Positions 33,288 through 44,028 are shown, counted from the stretch's first letter. The stretch is DNA of 64,000 bases from Bin55 sp009840545 (GCA_965208815.1 OZ242357.1:248001-312000), one strand, 5' to 3'. Numbers and translations: made by a program. Notes: generated from the letters alone by a model not told the origin.

Positions 33288-35762
33288 GTGAATAGTGGTG
33301 TGAGTCCCCGGAATCTACTGAGGAAGTGGTTCATGCGCTTTGGACTCTTCGCGCTGTGGGCATCTTTTTGCGGATTGTTCACGATTGTGTTGTGCTTGTC
33401 CGGCATGTATCTGTATCTTGACCCGAAGAGTCCGGATGTAGAGACATACCGAACTTACCAACTAGAACAACCATTACGAATTTTCTCAGCCGAAGGAGCA
33501 CTTCTCGCTGAGTTTGGCGATCGTCGTCTAATTCCTGTGGCGATTGAGGATGTCCCCAAGCTTTATCTTGATGCTGTAGTCTCGACCGAAGACAAGCGAT
33601 TCTTTCATCACCAAGGTATCGACTGGATTTCCTTGGCGAACGACGCATTGGACTTGCTTTTCACCGATGGCGTAAAACGGGGAGCATCGACGATTACGAT
33701 GCAACTACCGAGGAACATTGCAGATCTGTCTCGTGAGCAGACATTTGTACGAAAATTTCGGGAGATGCTACTTGCCATCAAGATCGAACGGGAACTAACC
33801 AAGGATGAAATCCTAGAGCTCTACATCAATATTGTGCCTTTCGGTAAACACTCCTACGGTGTTCAGGCAGCATCGTACACGTACTACGGCAAACCTGTGC
33901 ACGAGCTCAATTTGGCTCAACTTGCAATGCTTGCAGGATTACCAAAGAGACCAGAGGCAGGCAATCCTATAAACGGTCCCGAGTGGGCACTTGATCGGCG
34001 AAATCTGGTTCTTCGAAGAATGCGAGATACGGGAGCGATTTTGCAGGAGCAGTATGAAGAAGCATCACAAACTCCCATTACGGCTCGAGTACATCGACGC
34101 GAATTGGATCTTTACGCTCCCTACCCAGCGGAAATTGTGCGACAGGAAGTTATCGAGCGATTTGGACACGAAGCCTATTCAGGATACTCGGTGCACACGA
34201 CCATTGATGTCGACCACCAACAAGCTGCGCAGGATGCTGTCCGAAACGAACTGGAGGCATTCGATCGTCGTCGTGGTTATCGAGGTCCAGAACGCCGTAT
34301 CTCAGTTTCGGATGAGATTGAGGACATTCAAGTGTTGTTTGTGCGGGAACTTGCCAACGAATCGGAAGTGGGTTCGATGCTTCCAGCGATTGTGCTAAGT
34401 GTCGATGAACAGTCCATAGAAGTGGTGCTGGCGGACGGTCGAGTCCCGACGGTGAAGTGGGAGGGTCTTAAATGGGCTCGCAAGTCATTTGGCGATTCGG
34501 GTGTCGGTCGAAGTCCTCAGAGCGCTTACGAGATCGTTGAGATTGGCAATCTTGTTCGAGTGAGACAAGAAGATGGCAACTGGGTCCTGGTCCAAGTTCC
34601 AGAGATTCAAGGTTCAATTGTTGCCGCGAATCCTAGGACCGGAGCGATCACAGCCATGGTGGGAGGCTACAGCTTCGGAGTCAATCAATATAACCATGCC
34701 TCTCAGTTGCAGCGACAACCTGGATCTGGATTTAAGCCTTTCGTCTATACGGCCGCGTTGGCAAATGGCGTTACTCCCGCGACGGTTTTTCTTGACGCAC
34801 CTCTTGTCTACAACGACGACCTGTTAGAGACTGCCTATCGACCAAGAAACTTTAGCGGCACTTATAACGGCCCGACGAGAGTTAGAGAAGCGTTGTACCG
34901 GTCTATCAACCTTGTGTCCATAAGAGTGCTTGAGCAGGTTGGCGCAGATAGTGCACGGGACTTCGTCACTCGCTTTGGATTTGCAAAGGAAGAACTTCCC
35001 AATAACACGCAATTGGCAATCGGCGGTGGAACCATCACTGTATCACCGCTAGAGATGGTTGCTGCGTACTCGGTAATTGCCAATGGAGGCTATCAGATTG
35101 AACCTCACTTAATAGCAAGGGTTGTCAATCAAGACGGAGACACACTCTACCAACCTGCCATTCCCGTTGTATGTACAAGTTGTGGCTATGAAGACACGGG
35201 GTTTGACCACTCAGACTGGAGCAATTCCGATAGCTATCAATTTGAGCACTCGACACAGTCTCAGAATATCAATCTTGCCGCAAGTCAAGTGCTGGATGAA
35301 CGTCTTGCTTTTCTTGTCGACTCGATGCTTCGTGATGTAATCAGACAAGGAACTGGGCGTGGAGCATTGGCGTTGGAACGTAATGACCTAGCGGGAAAAA
35401 CAGGGACCACGGACCGCGCGGTCGACACTTGGTTCAACGGATTCCAGCAAAATCTTGTTGCATCTTCTTGGGTGGGCTATACATCTCAAAGAGCACTTGG
35501 CGAGAGCGAGTTCGGGTCGCGGAGCCCATTGTCCATTTGGGTGGAATTTATGCGAACCGCTCTAACTGACGTTCCGGAGTTCGTTCCCGAACCACCCAAC
35601 GGAATTGTTAGTGTTAAGATCGATCCCGCCACGGGGCATATCGCTCAGTCCGACTTGGATAGTGCGATTACTGAGTACTTTCTTGCGGAGTCAGCTCCCA
35701 TAGCTGATTCGGTTCGTACATCAAGAGACACACATGTCTTGTCGCCGGAGGAACTCTTCTGA
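33288..35762 (+). CDS. mrcA: bifunctional penicillin-binding protein 1A
   Basis: An 824-residue peptidoglycan synthase in the inner membrane. There is one N-terminal helix (about 18-43). The glycosyltransferase domain has VSTEDKRFFHHQGID (catalytic Glu) and GASTITMQLPRN, a variant of the usual QQLAKN. An OB-like insert follows. The transpeptidase domain has the SxxK serine at residue 480 (PGSGFKPFVY), SxN in SINLVS, and KTG in LAGKTGTT. GTG start behind AAGGTG. In many relatives it is divergent from pilMNOPQ-aroKB; here it faces aroK directly. Confidence 0.96.
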   Translation: MNSGVSPRNLLRKWFMRFGLFALWASFCGLFTIVLCLSGMYLYLDPKSPDVETYRTYQLEQPLRIFSAEGALLAEFGDRRLIPVAIEDVPKLYLDAVVSTEDKRFFHHQGIDWISLANDALDLLFTDGVKRGASTITMQLPRNIADLSREQTFVRKFREMLLAIKIERELTKDEILELYINIVPFGKHSYGVQAASYTYYGKPVHELNLAQLAMLAGLPKRPEAGNPINGPEWALDRRNLVLRRMRDTGAILQEQYEEASQTPITARVHRRELDLYAPYPAEIVRQEVIERFGHEAYSGYSVHTTIDVDHQQAAQDAVRNELEAFDRRRGYRGPERRISVSDEIEDIQVLFVRELANESEVGSMLPAIVLSVDEQSIEVVLADGRVPTVKWEGLKWARKSFGDSGVGRSPQSAYEIVEIGNLVRVRQEDGNWVLVQVPEIQGSIVAANPRTGAITAMVGGYSFGVNQYNHASQLQRQPGSGFKPFVYTAALANGVTPATVFLDAPLVYNDDLLETAYRPRNFSGTYNGPTRVREALYRSINLVSIRVLEQVGADSARDFVTRFGFAKEELPNNTQLAIGGGTITVSPLEMVAAYSVIANGGYQIEPHLIARVVNQDGDTLYQPAIPVVCTSCGYEDTGFDHSDWSNSDSYQFEHSTQSQNINLAASQVLDERLAFLVDSMLRDVIRQGTGRGALALERNDLAGKTGTTDRAVDTWFNGFQQNLVASSWVGYTSQRALGESEFGSRSPLSIWVEFMRTALTDVPEFVPEPPNGIVSVKIDPATGHIAQSDLDSAITEYFLAESAPIADSVRTSRDTHVLSPEELF

Positions 35763-35772
35763 TCGCTAACAC

Positions 35773-36504
35773 TTAGCTGGAATCGCCTCTTGAAGGCAAA
35801 TAGCTGGCGATTTGTTGTGCGAGACGAGAGAAAGGCATTGTTTGCAACCAGACGGACCCATAACCGGACAAGGTAGCGACGAACAAGCCTTCGCCACCGA
35901 ACAACATAGACTTCAGTCCACCGGCTGCTTGAATGTCATAGTTAACGCCGCTTTCGAATGCCACAATGCACCCAGTGTCGATTCTTAACGATTCGCCGCG
36001 AAGTTCCTGCTTGATCAATGAGCCGCCTGCGTGGACGAAAGCAAGTCCGTCGCCTTCAAGTTTTGCCAGTATGAAACCCTCTCCACCGAAGAGACCTGCA
36101 CCGAGCCGTTTGGTAAATTCGACGCTAACTTTCGTTCCGTGGGCAGCTGCTAGAAATGCATGACGTTGGCAAATTACCTGTTGGCCAAGTTTTGACAAAT
36201 CCAGAACTACGATCTCCCCGGGATGGGGAGCAGCGAGCGCAACTTCCTGCTTGCCTGATCCCGAATTGGTGAAGTGAGTTAGAAACATCGACTCGCCGGC
36301 CAGCATTCTGCTCGCAGCACCCATAAGAGATCCAAGAACACCCTTGGTAGTTCCGTCTCCCATTTTGGCTTCGAAGGAAATGCCTTGTGTCATGTAGAGC
36401 ATAGCGCCCGCTTCTGCTATTACTGTCTCCCCTGCATCGAGTTCAACCAGAACGTACTGGGAGCCTCCTTCACCGAGGATTTTGCAGTCGATAACGTCAG
36501 CCAT
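35773..36504 (-). CDS. AIM24/TIGR00266-family protein
   Basis: A 243-residue, all-beta protein of the TIGR00266/AIM24 family: VELDAGETVIAEAGAMLYM, GLSGESMF-like AGESMFLTHFTNSG, HPGEIVVLDL, GLFGGEGFILAKLEGDG and GLFVATLSGYG. Its molecular role is not established; a yeast relative affects mitochondrial membrane organisation. Its stop is ten bases from the mrcA stop (convergent). The M48 protease gene lies 31 bases upstream on the same strand, so the two may be co-transcribed. Confidence 0.88.
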   Translation of the reverse strand: MADVIDCKILGEGGSQYVLVELDAGETVIAEAGAMLYMTQGISFEAKMGDGTTKGVLGSLMGAASRMLAGESMFLTHFTNSGSGKQEVALAAPHPGEIVVLDLSKLGQQVICQRHAFLAAAHGTKVSVEFTKRLGAGLFGGEGFILAKLEGDGLAFVHAGGSLIKQELRGESLRIDTGCIVAFESGVNYDIQAAGGLKSMLFGGEGLFVATLSGYGSVWLQTMPFSRLAQQIASYLPSRGDSS

Positions 36505-36535
36505 GTTTTCTCCTCAAGGGTATCGGTTCGACGAT

Positions 36536-37924
36536 CTACTTAACAGTCTTGACGAAGTCTCCCGCGCGTGGTTCGCCGTGAGGGTGATGTCCGTTGATCA
36601 ATCTGAGAGTTTCGGTTGGGTAATTTCGCAGTGAACTCTGTTCGGCAAGCTTTTCATAGGTATCTCCTGGTTTCGCGACAATGACCTGAATTCGCTTGGT
36701 TACAGCTTTCTGCATGTCTTCGACTTGCAAGTTGCGAATTCCCGCGATTGTTGTCAGCAGGTCCTCTTGGAGCTTATCGAAATTTCCACGTGGACCGGCT
36801 TCACCTCTTACCACATACACATCGGAACCCTTTATACGAAGCGCGATCAGGGATCTTTTCTTGTTTGTACCTTCAATAGACAATTCAGCCAAGTGGACTT
36901 GGCAGCAGTCCTCGATGTCTATCGTAGTCTCGCTTTCTATACCAGCCACCCGTAAAGTGTCCTTCAAATAAGCCGAAGGACTTTCGAATTCTTCTGGGGT
37001 GGTGCGAACTACATTGATCCAAGCTTCATTTCTACCCATTGGTGCTCTGCCGAGCACACTCTGACGATTGAAGTTCACGTCCCAACCTTTGGGGAACTCA
37101 ACGGCGATCCGAATAGTCTTGTCGTAGAACACATTGTCGCTATTGACTCCGATCGAGGAATCTGATCCATAGCTAAGTCCATCCATCAATTCCCAGAAGA
37201 CTTCGCTTGGTTCCTCGGTCGTCTCGGGAAGCATGTCAAGTGCATAGGACACAACCTCGCGAAGACGCTTGGCATTTTGGGGATGGGTGGCAAACAGCCC
37301 GTGATAGCTCCGTGGTTGATTGGCTACGTCTTTCGAGAACAACTCTTGATCTTTCAGTACATGCACTGCTTCTATAGTGGCGAGCGGGTTGTAACCAGCG
37401 CGGGCAATGATTTGCGCTCCGATCTCGTCGGCTTCCAGCTCTCTGTCGCGACCGTACCCCATGATCATGGTTCTTGTCACTGCGTCAGCGGCCTGAAGCG
37501 TCTCAACGCGACCAGTGAGAGCCAAGGCAAGAAGCCCGATGCCCGAGCTCAAGAGACCAGATGTTCGCTGTTTATCTGGATGCCGAGCAACTACGTGAGC
37601 GATCTCGTGCCCCACTACTGCAGCGAGCATGTCTTCCGATCCCATGTACGCCAGAAGTCCGCGATTGACGAATATGTAGGCATCCGCCGTCGCGAACGCA
37701 TTCACTTCTGGACTATCGAGAACAAAGAAGTGGTACTCCTGACCGGCATCTTTAGAGTGACTTAGTAACTTTTGTCCAAGTTCGTCTATGTACTCCTGCC
37801 ATTTTGGGTCGGGATATAGCGCATCACTATCCATGAACTCGTTGTAGAGTTCGGCACCTGTACCACCTATTGCGGTGGGAGGCCCAAGCAATAACGCAGC
37901 AATGACTATGCGAACGACTTTCAC
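36536..37924 (-). CDS. periplasmic M48-family metalloprotease (BepA-like)
   Basis: A 462-residue exported zinc protease. There is an N-terminal signal peptide (VVRIVIAALLLGPPTAIG), then an M48 domain with HEIAH (His106, Glu107, His110) and the third ligand Glu in DRELEADEIG. A middle domain follows, and the C-terminal 60 residues (KPGDTYEKLAEQSSL, LINGHHP) look like a LysM-type cell-wall-binding module. BepA-type proteases work in outer-membrane protein quality control; the exact role here is inferred. Confidence 0.9.
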   Translation of the reverse strand: MKVVRIVIAALLLGPPTAIGGTGAELYNEFMDSDALYPDPKWQEYIDELGQKLLSHSKDAGQEYHFFVLDSPEVNAFATADAYIFVNRGLLAYMGSEDMLAAVVGHEIAHVVARHPDKQRTSGLLSSGIGLLALALTGRVETLQAADAVTRTMIMGYGRDRELEADEIGAQIIARAGYNPLATIEAVHVLKDQELFSKDVANQPRSYHGLFATHPQNAKRLREVVSYALDMLPETTEEPSEVFWELMDGLSYGSDSSIGVNSDNVFYDKTIRIAVEFPKGWDVNFNRQSVLGRAPMGRNEAWINVVRTTPEEFESPSAYLKDTLRVAGIESETTIDIEDCCQVHLAELSIEGTNKKRSLIALRIKGSDVYVVRGEAGPRGNFDKLQEDLLTTIAGIRNLQVEDMQKAVTKRIQVIVAKPGDTYEKLAEQSSLRNYPTETLRLINGHHPHGEPRAGDFVKTVK

Positions 37925-38003
37925 AACGCAACACCCTCAGAGTTGAGTCCTTGAAGCATTGGACTATAAACTGCGCCAATAGTGCGACGCAAAACGAAAT
38001 CTT

Positions 38004-38228
38004 TTATGCCGAACGTGCTGTTGTTGTGGTCCGGCCAAATCGATTCTTGAATCGTTCCACTCTCCCGGCCGAGTCGACAATCTTTTGCTGCCCAGTATAA
38101 AAAGGGTGGCAACGCGAGCAGACTTCCAAGTGTATGTCCTCGCAGATAGTCGAGCGAGTCTTAATCACGTTTCCGCAACTGCATGTTGCTGTGATTTCTT
38201 TGTATTCGGGATGAATGCCAGCTTTCAT
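38004..38228 (-). CDS. rpmE: 50S ribosomal protein L31
   Basis: A 74-residue L31 of the zinc-binding type: MKAGIHPEYKEITATCSCGN, CEDIHLEVCSRCHPFYTG, GRVERFKNRFG. The cysteines CSC, C and CxxC are present. I chose ATG 38228, which matches the family start exactly; an open frame runs 60 codons further upstream but has no homology. Confidence 0.95.
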   Translation of the reverse strand: MKAGIHPEYKEITATCSCGNVIKTRSTICEDIHLEVCSRCHPFYTGQQKIVDSAGRVERFKNRFGRTTTTARSA

Positions 38229-38714
38229 CTGTTTGGTTGGATTGAGTTGACGAGAGCGGACGCTATTGTAGGAGAGATCGATACAACTGGCAACCAGTGA
38301 TTTTCGGGCACGGGATTTCTGTCGAAATCGGCGGAGTACCTGAAAAGTGTCCCGTGGAACAGAATGCCAACACTTAGCTTCCTCTTCTTGAACTGAAAAA
38401 ACAGCCACTACTTAAAGAAGAATGTTGCCAACCGCTTGATTGTCCACCTATCAGCGTGCGGCAAGAATCGAGACAAGCCGGGTCGAAGCAGTCGAAAATC
38501 AAGGTATACGTGAACCCAGCTGTCCGCAAAGTGGGGATCTCCCTACCAGGCACGGAATAAAATGCTTGTTGAATGCACTGTAATTTCGGCACTTACAGCT
38601 GATAGAGTTCAGACATTGTGCTGTTTGGGTGGTTGTTGAAAAGGAACCCCTTCCCCCGCGAACAGGACTCTCGCTATGCGACACAATTCCACTTTCCACG
38701 AGGACACCGAATTG
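38229..38714. other. divergent intergenic region between rpmE and the TonB receptor
   Basis: About 485 bases with no convincing gene, and presumably the promoters of rpmE and the receptor. AGGA at 38701-38704 is a plausible ribosome-binding site for the ATG at 38715. Nothing else stands out. Confidence 0.4.
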
Positions 38715-41615
38715 ATGAATCTGCGAAAAGCTTCTTACTCACTGACGGTTTTGTGCGTTTTTTCTCTATTTCAAGGCGGTCTTGTGCAAGGTCAGTCGTT
38801 GGTTGAATCAACCACGGACGAGTCGCAGATCGAAGAGGTCGTAGTTGTCGGTTCGAGGATTCCAAGAGAAGCGGAGTGGGCAAGAAACAATGTTCAAACT
38901 ATTTCTCGTTCGGACATTGACAAATCCAGTCTGACTTCAATCGGAGATCTACTCCGCCAACTCTCTGTCTCCGGCGCGCCGATCAACACGCAGTTCAACA
39001 TGAGCGGAAATACGGGATTTCCACCGGACGGAGGGGGTGTTGCCGCAGGTGAGACACATGTGGACCTTCGGCACTTGGGTTCAAAAAGAGTCCTAGTTCT
39101 TGTTGACGGGATTCGGTGGATCAACGGTTCATCAGCAAGCGGAGTTGGAAGTGCTGTGGACTTGAACACCATTCCAATGCAAATGGTAGAGCGGATTGAA
39201 GTGTTCAAGGATGGATCAAGCGCCATCTACGGATCAGACGCTTTGTCGGGTGTGGTCAATGTGGTGACGAAGAGTGAACAGAATGATCTTTCGGCGAGCG
39301 TGTACACAGGATCCTACCTAGATGGAGGGACGACTTGGTCCATATCCCTAGCACATGGAACTTCGGGTCAAAATTGGCGATTATTGGGTGGATTGAACTA
39401 TGTAGATCAGAGGGTCATCGAGTCGTCGAGCCGCGAGCAATCCAATTACCCGAAGCCAGGTGCGGGACCTATTCATGGCAGCACGTTCACTCCCCAAGGC
39501 CGTATTGTCTTTCCAGATCCAAATACAGGAGTGTTTGTCAATTGTGCGCTCGACGTAGGAGCTGTGCAGCTGAACTACGATCCGTTGGACCCATGCGGTG
39601 CTACCGATTCGTACCACCCGTGGACGAACGCCGATCGCTTCAATTACGCAACGTTCAATTTACTTCGCACCCCATCGGAGCGAACGGGGTTGTTTGTACG
39701 ACTCGAAGTTGACTCTTCGGCCAATGTGACCTCCATAGTCAAGGCTGTGATCAATCAGCGTAAGTCGCGAAACCAAGCTGCGCCAGAACCGCTTTGGGTT
39801 GGCGAGCTGATACAGTCAGGTTCGATCATGGACACCATCACAATCGATGCGACGAATCCTTTCAATCACTTCGGATTTGACATTGGACCTAGCAATACAT
39901 TAGTTACCCGACGTCCTCTTGAAAGTGGTCCACGGATCTTTGACCAGACCGTCACAACCATGTATTTGTCGGCGCAATTGGTAGGTGCAACAAATGCGTT
40001 CGAACGTATGTTTTCCTGGGATCTTTCTGTTGTGGCTTCTCGCAACGATGCGAGTCAAGAGAAAGCTGGAGCGCACAATGCCCGCAAGCTAAAGCAAGCG
40101 CTGGGACCACTGTCTGAATGTACTTTACCTTGTGTACCGTTTAATTTCTTAGGCGGAGAAGGATCGATCACCCAGGAAATGCTGGATTGGGTTGGATTTG
40201 TTCAGCAAGACAGCAGCGAACAAACCCAATTTGCCATCTTCGCGAGTGTCAATACGCGCTTGTTCGAATTGCCTCACGGTCACGTCTCTGTTGCGGCTGG
40301 TTTCGAACATAGAGCACTTGCAGGGAGTTTTGCACCCGATCCTGTGGTGGCAGCTGGCGACACGGCTGGTTTGCCGGCACAACCCACAAAAGGCGATTAC
40401 CAAGCGAGTGAAGTCTTCGTGGAGACCGAGGTTCCCATACTTGATCGGCTCTCAGGCGTCATGGCACTTAGAGCGTTCGAATACAGCACTTTCGATCTTG
40501 ACTACGTCGCACAAGCAGCCTTACGATGGACGCCGCACGACGAATTGAGCTTGACAAGTACTCTCACCCACGGATTTCGTGCTCCTAGCATTGGTGAGTT
40601 GTTTGGAGGTCACACCAGGTACGACGCAGTAATCGCGGATCCTTGCGCTGACCTGCTCAGTGTTTCAAATACACAGATCGTGGCAAACTGCATTCGAGAG
40701 GGAGTGCCTTCGGACGGTAGTTATATGCAACTGAGTTCGCAAATTGGATTGCTGACAGGGGGCAATCCCAACCTCTTGCCTGAAAACAGCAAGGGACGAA
40801 CATTGACCGTGTCATACAACCCTTCATGGGCAAGCGGTCTGTCTCTTCGAGGATCTCACTATCGATTCGAAATCGACAGCACTATTACGGCCCACGACGC
40901 GCAAACCGTGCTGGATAGTTGCTATATCGAGAGCATCAACGCATTCTGCGGATTCATCGAACGTCGAGACAACGGTACCATCGAGTCGTTTACTAATACT
41001 CTCTTCAACATAGGAACGATTAGAACCTTAGGTACCGACATCGGTTTTTCGTATGCATGGAACCCAATTGGGTGGGGTCAGTTGACGTGGAATTTCGATG
41101 CAACTCGAGTGCATTCTTTTGAAGAAATAGCACGTGATGCGCGAGGCGCCGAAATTAGACGCAGGCAGCTGGTTGGTCGCACCGAGAGCGATAGAGGCGT
41201 TCCCCGATTGAAATACACATCCTCCATTCAGTGGACCAAAGGAAACGGTACTTTGGCGTGGAGTTCACGCTTTATCGACAAACTAACAGAACGGTGCTCG
41301 AACTTTCTCGATGGATCACCGGATAGCTTGACCAACTTGGGCTTGTGTTCCAACCCAAATACTGAAGTGGACCGAAATTCGGAGAACATTCTCGATGCCA
41401 CTCTCTATCACAGCGCGAGATACGAGTACACCTTGCAATACAGAAACATGAGTATTGGCATGTTGGTCGGAATCGACAATTTCTTGGACGAAGAGACTCC
41501 TCGAAGCTATAGTTCCACGCTCAACGGATATGACCCGTCCACCCACGAAATACCTGGGAGCCGCTATGTGTATCTCAAACTACGAGTGGGTCGAAACCTC
41601 AACGCAAACGATTAG
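38715..41615 (+). CDS. TonB-dependent outer-membrane receptor
   Basis: A 966-residue receptor. It has a signal peptide (about 1-26, VLCVFSLFQGGLVQG), a TonB-box-like segment (QIEEVVVVGSRIPRE), and a plug domain with VLVLVDGIRWING, VERIEVFKDGSSAIYGSDAL and GVVNVVTK. The long C-terminal beta barrel contains Cys-rich extracellular loops (for example FVNCALD, DPCGATD). This is the large marine TonB receptor type. The ligand is unknown; hut genes are adjacent but convergent, so a link to histidine uptake is speculative. Confidence 0.93.
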   Translation: MNLRKASYSLTVLCVFSLFQGGLVQGQSLVESTTDESQIEEVVVVGSRIPREAEWARNNVQTISRSDIDKSSLTSIGDLLRQLSVSGAPINTQFNMSGNTGFPPDGGGVAAGETHVDLRHLGSKRVLVLVDGIRWINGSSASGVGSAVDLNTIPMQMVERIEVFKDGSSAIYGSDALSGVVNVVTKSEQNDLSASVYTGSYLDGGTTWSISLAHGTSGQNWRLLGGLNYVDQRVIESSSREQSNYPKPGAGPIHGSTFTPQGRIVFPDPNTGVFVNCALDVGAVQLNYDPLDPCGATDSYHPWTNADRFNYATFNLLRTPSERTGLFVRLEVDSSANVTSIVKAVINQRKSRNQAAPEPLWVGELIQSGSIMDTITIDATNPFNHFGFDIGPSNTLVTRRPLESGPRIFDQTVTTMYLSAQLVGATNAFERMFSWDLSVVASRNDASQEKAGAHNARKLKQALGPLSECTLPCVPFNFLGGEGSITQEMLDWVGFVQQDSSEQTQFAIFASVNTRLFELPHGHVSVAAGFEHRALAGSFAPDPVVAAGDTAGLPAQPTKGDYQASEVFVETEVPILDRLSGVMALRAFEYSTFDLDYVAQAALRWTPHDELSLTSTLTHGFRAPSIGELFGGHTRYDAVIADPCADLLSVSNTQIVANCIREGVPSDGSYMQLSSQIGLLTGGNPNLLPENSKGRTLTVSYNPSWASGLSLRGSHYRFEIDSTITAHDAQTVLDSCYIESINAFCGFIERRDNGTIESFTNTLFNIGTIRTLGTDIGFSYAWNPIGWGQLTWNFDATRVHSFEEIARDARGAEIRRRQLVGRTESDRGVPRLKYTSSIQWTKGNGTLAWSSRFIDKLTERCSNFLDGSPDSLTNLGLCSNPNTEVDRNSENILDATLYHSARYEYTLQYRNMSIGMLVGIDNFLDEETPRSYSSTLNGYDPSTHEIPGSRYVYLKLRVGRNLNAND

Positions 41616-41704
41616 TGCTCAAGTAAATCCACTATTCACAACACATCAGCAAACGGAGATTCGCAGCGAATCGACGACAAGATCGAACCAAAGGAAGGAA
41701 TTCC

Positions 41705-42499
41705 TTAGCTCAATGACCTGGCAACTCTCAGGTACTCAACCAACATTTCCTTCAAAACGCCAATCAGCCCATCCGCCCATCTTTCGTCGTACCGAAAGTC
41801 CTCCTCGTTCATGTAGCAGCTTTGGCCAAGCTCTAGTTGCATTGCATGAATGTTGTTAGTTGGATCGCCGTAGGTTCGCGTTATATACCCTCCTCTAAAT
41901 CGACCATTTAGCGCCCACGAGAAGTCGGAATTCTGAGCTAGCGAAACAATCTTCTTTGCAAACGAGTCATGGCAGCTTGCCCCACTATTAGTTCCAATGT
42001 TCAAGTCTGGCAGTGTTCCGTCAAACAAATTGGGGATTTCCGATCGGATCGAGTGGGCGTCCCAAAGCAATGCATAGCCGAAACGGTCTCGAATACGATC
42101 AAGCTCGAAGTCTAGGCAATCGTGATAAGGTTGCCAATATTGTCCTACTCGTTCCGCCTTTTCCTTCTCGGTGCATTCGTTACCTTCCAAGTAGATGGCA
42201 TCGCCCGCAAAAGTTGCCAAAGGGCAAATCCCTGTCGAAACTTGCCCTTGATAGAGAGCTACATCAGAGGGCGGGCGATTCAAGTCGACAACGTAACGGG
42301 AATAGGTTGCCGCCAATAGACTGGCACCAAGATCCCTCGCAAACTCGTAGAGTTTGCGTACATGCCAGTCCGTGTCCGGAAGCGATCGAGCTAGCACGGA
42401 CATCCGTCTTTCCATTCCTGGGGCTAACGAATGACCATCATGCGGAATGCTGACTAGAAGTGGGGAATCACCCACTTCAAGATCATAAGGTTCAGTCAC
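41705..42499 (-). CDS. hutG: N-formylglutamate deformylase
   Basis: A 264-residue amidohydrolase that splits N-formyl-L-glutamate to glutamate and formate, the last step of the five-step histidine route. It shows LLVSIPHDGHSL, SRYVVDLNRPPSD, LLWDAHSIRSEIP (metal ligands), FRGGYITRTYGDP and MQLELGQSCYMNE. Overlaps hutH by four bases. Confidence 0.94.
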   Translation of the reverse strand: MTEPYDLEVGDSPLLVSIPHDGHSLAPGMERRMSVLARSLPDTDWHVRKLYEFARDLGASLLAATYSRYVVDLNRPPSDVALYQGQVSTGICPLATFAGDAIYLEGNECTEKEKAERVGQYWQPYHDCLDFELDRIRDRFGYALLWDAHSIRSEIPNLFDGTLPDLNIGTNSGASCHDSFAKKIVSLAQNSDFSWALNGRFRGGYITRTYGDPTNNIHAMQLELGQSCYMNEEDFRYDERWADGLIGVLKEMLVEYLRVARSLS

Positions 42500-44028
42500 A
42501 CGTTCACGCTAGGCATCATGGACTGAGCAAAGTCAAAGAAAGCACCATCGTTGACTGATTGAGCGACAGCTTCAATTTCGTTCGCCAGGGATCGATCTTG
42601 GATATACGGTTCCGAGAGACCTCGAACTTGCTTCAAGGACTCTTCAAGAGGTTCTGAAGTCTTAAGCGGTCTTCGAAACTCGATACCTTGTGCCGCTGCG
42701 ATCAATTCGATTCCCACGATACGCGATGTGTTGTCCAGCATGTCGTGTAGTCGGCGTGCGGCGAAGGTTGCCATGCTTACATGATCTTCCTGATTTGCGG
42801 ATGTGGGAATGCTATCTACGCTGGCTGGGTGGGCGAGCACCTTATTTTCAGAGGCTAGTGAGGCAGCAGTTACTTGCGCCATCATGAATCCAGAGTTGAC
42901 TCCTGTCTCCTTGACAAGGAAGTCGGGCAATTGGCTCATGTTCGAATCCATGAGCAACGCGATCCGCCGTTCGGACAAAGCACCTATTTCGGCAATTGAG
43001 ATCGCCATGTAGTCGGAAACCATCGCAATGGGCTCAGCGTGGAAATTTCCACTAGACAGAATGGCGTTTGTTTCAGTGAAAACGATGGGGTTGTCGGTTA
43101 CCGAATTTGCTTCAACTCGAAGGACGTCAGCTGCGTGACGAAAAACGTCCAAGCAGGCTCCAACGACCTGTGGTTGACATCGAATGGAATAGGGGTCTTG
43201 TACTCGATTGCAGGACACATGCGAAGCGCGAATCTCACTATCGCTCATCAAGCGTTGCAACAGTGCACTCACATCTTGCTGACCTGGATGTCCAGCCACC
43301 TGGTGAATTCGTTCATCAAAGGGAGTGTCACTGCTCTTGGTAGCCTCAGCCGACATTGCTCCTGCAATTAGAGATGCGGAGAGAATGCGCTCAGCCTTGA
43401 ATAACGCGATTAGAGCCAACGCGGTGGAGACTTGTGTCCCGTTCAAGAGTGCGAGACCTTCCTTCGGTGCCAACTGAATCGGGTTCAATCCTGACTCTTT
43501 CATTACTTCGGCTATGGAGGATGTCTTTCCATCTCTTGAGACGGTTCCCTCACCAATCAGGGCCTTCGCAATATGTGCAAGAGGTGCTAAGTCTCCGGAT
43601 GCTCCTACAGATCCTTGGGATGGCACGCTAGGAAAAACCCCGGTGTTGACGAACGCACAGAGCAGATCGACCAGTTCTGGTCGTACACCAGAGTAGCCTT
43701 TGGCGAGCGCGTTCACTTTCAGGATCATCGACAACCGAACAACCTCCTTCGAGAGTGGCTTTCCAACACCGACTGCGTGTGAACGGATCAGATTTTCTTG
43801 GAGGCGGTCGAGTTTGGATCTCTCAATTCGAACATGAGCGAGCTTGCCAAACCCCGTGTTGATTCCGTAAAAGGGACGACTACTTTCTAGGGACTGATTT
43901 ACAAACGCTTGCGCATCTTGAACTCTTGCTCGAGCTTGCTTGCCCAAGCCAATGGAAATTGGCTCTTCCCAAACCTGGCGAAGCTGGGCTAGGGAAAGAG
44001 CTTGACCGTTCAGTTCTAGAGTGTTCAT
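42496..44028 (-). CDS. hutH: histidine ammonia-lyase
   Basis: A 510-residue enzyme that deaminates histidine to urocanate. The MIO prosthetic group would form from Ala143-Ser144-Gly145 in GSVGASGDLAPLAH. It shows YGINTGFGKLA and FHAEPIA. I chose ATG 44028, which matches the family N-terminus (LELNGQALSLAQL) and leaves a 19-nt gap to hutU; the frame is open further upstream without homology. Confidence 0.96.
   Translation of the reverse strand: MNTLELNGQALSLAQLRQVWEEPISIGLGKQARARVQDAQAFVNQSLESSRPFYGINTGFGKLAHVRIERSKLDRLQENLIRSHAVGVGKPLSKEVVRLSMILKVNALAKGYSGVRPELVDLLCAFVNTGVFPSVPSQGSVGASGDLAPLAHIAKALIGEGTVSRDGKTSSIAEVMKESGLNPIQLAPKEGLALLNGTQVSTALALIALFKAERILSASLIAGAMSAEATKSSDTPFDERIHQVAGHPGQQDVSALLQRLMSDSEIRASHVSCNRVQDPYSIRCQPQVVGACLDVFRHAADVLRVEANSVTDNPIVFTETNAILSSGNFHAEPIAMVSDYMAISIAEIGALSERRIALLMDSNMSQLPDFLVKETGVNSGFMMAQVTAASLASENKVLAHPASVDSIPTSANQEDHVSMATFAARRLHDMLDNTSRIVGIELIAAAQGIEFRRPLKTSEPLEESLKQVRGLSEPYIQDRSLANEIEAVAQSVNDGAFFDFAQSMMPSVNV

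Noticed and set aside
38229..38408. 60-codon N-terminal extension of L31
   Set aside because: L31 homology begins exactly at the ATG at 38228; the extension is unlike any L31.
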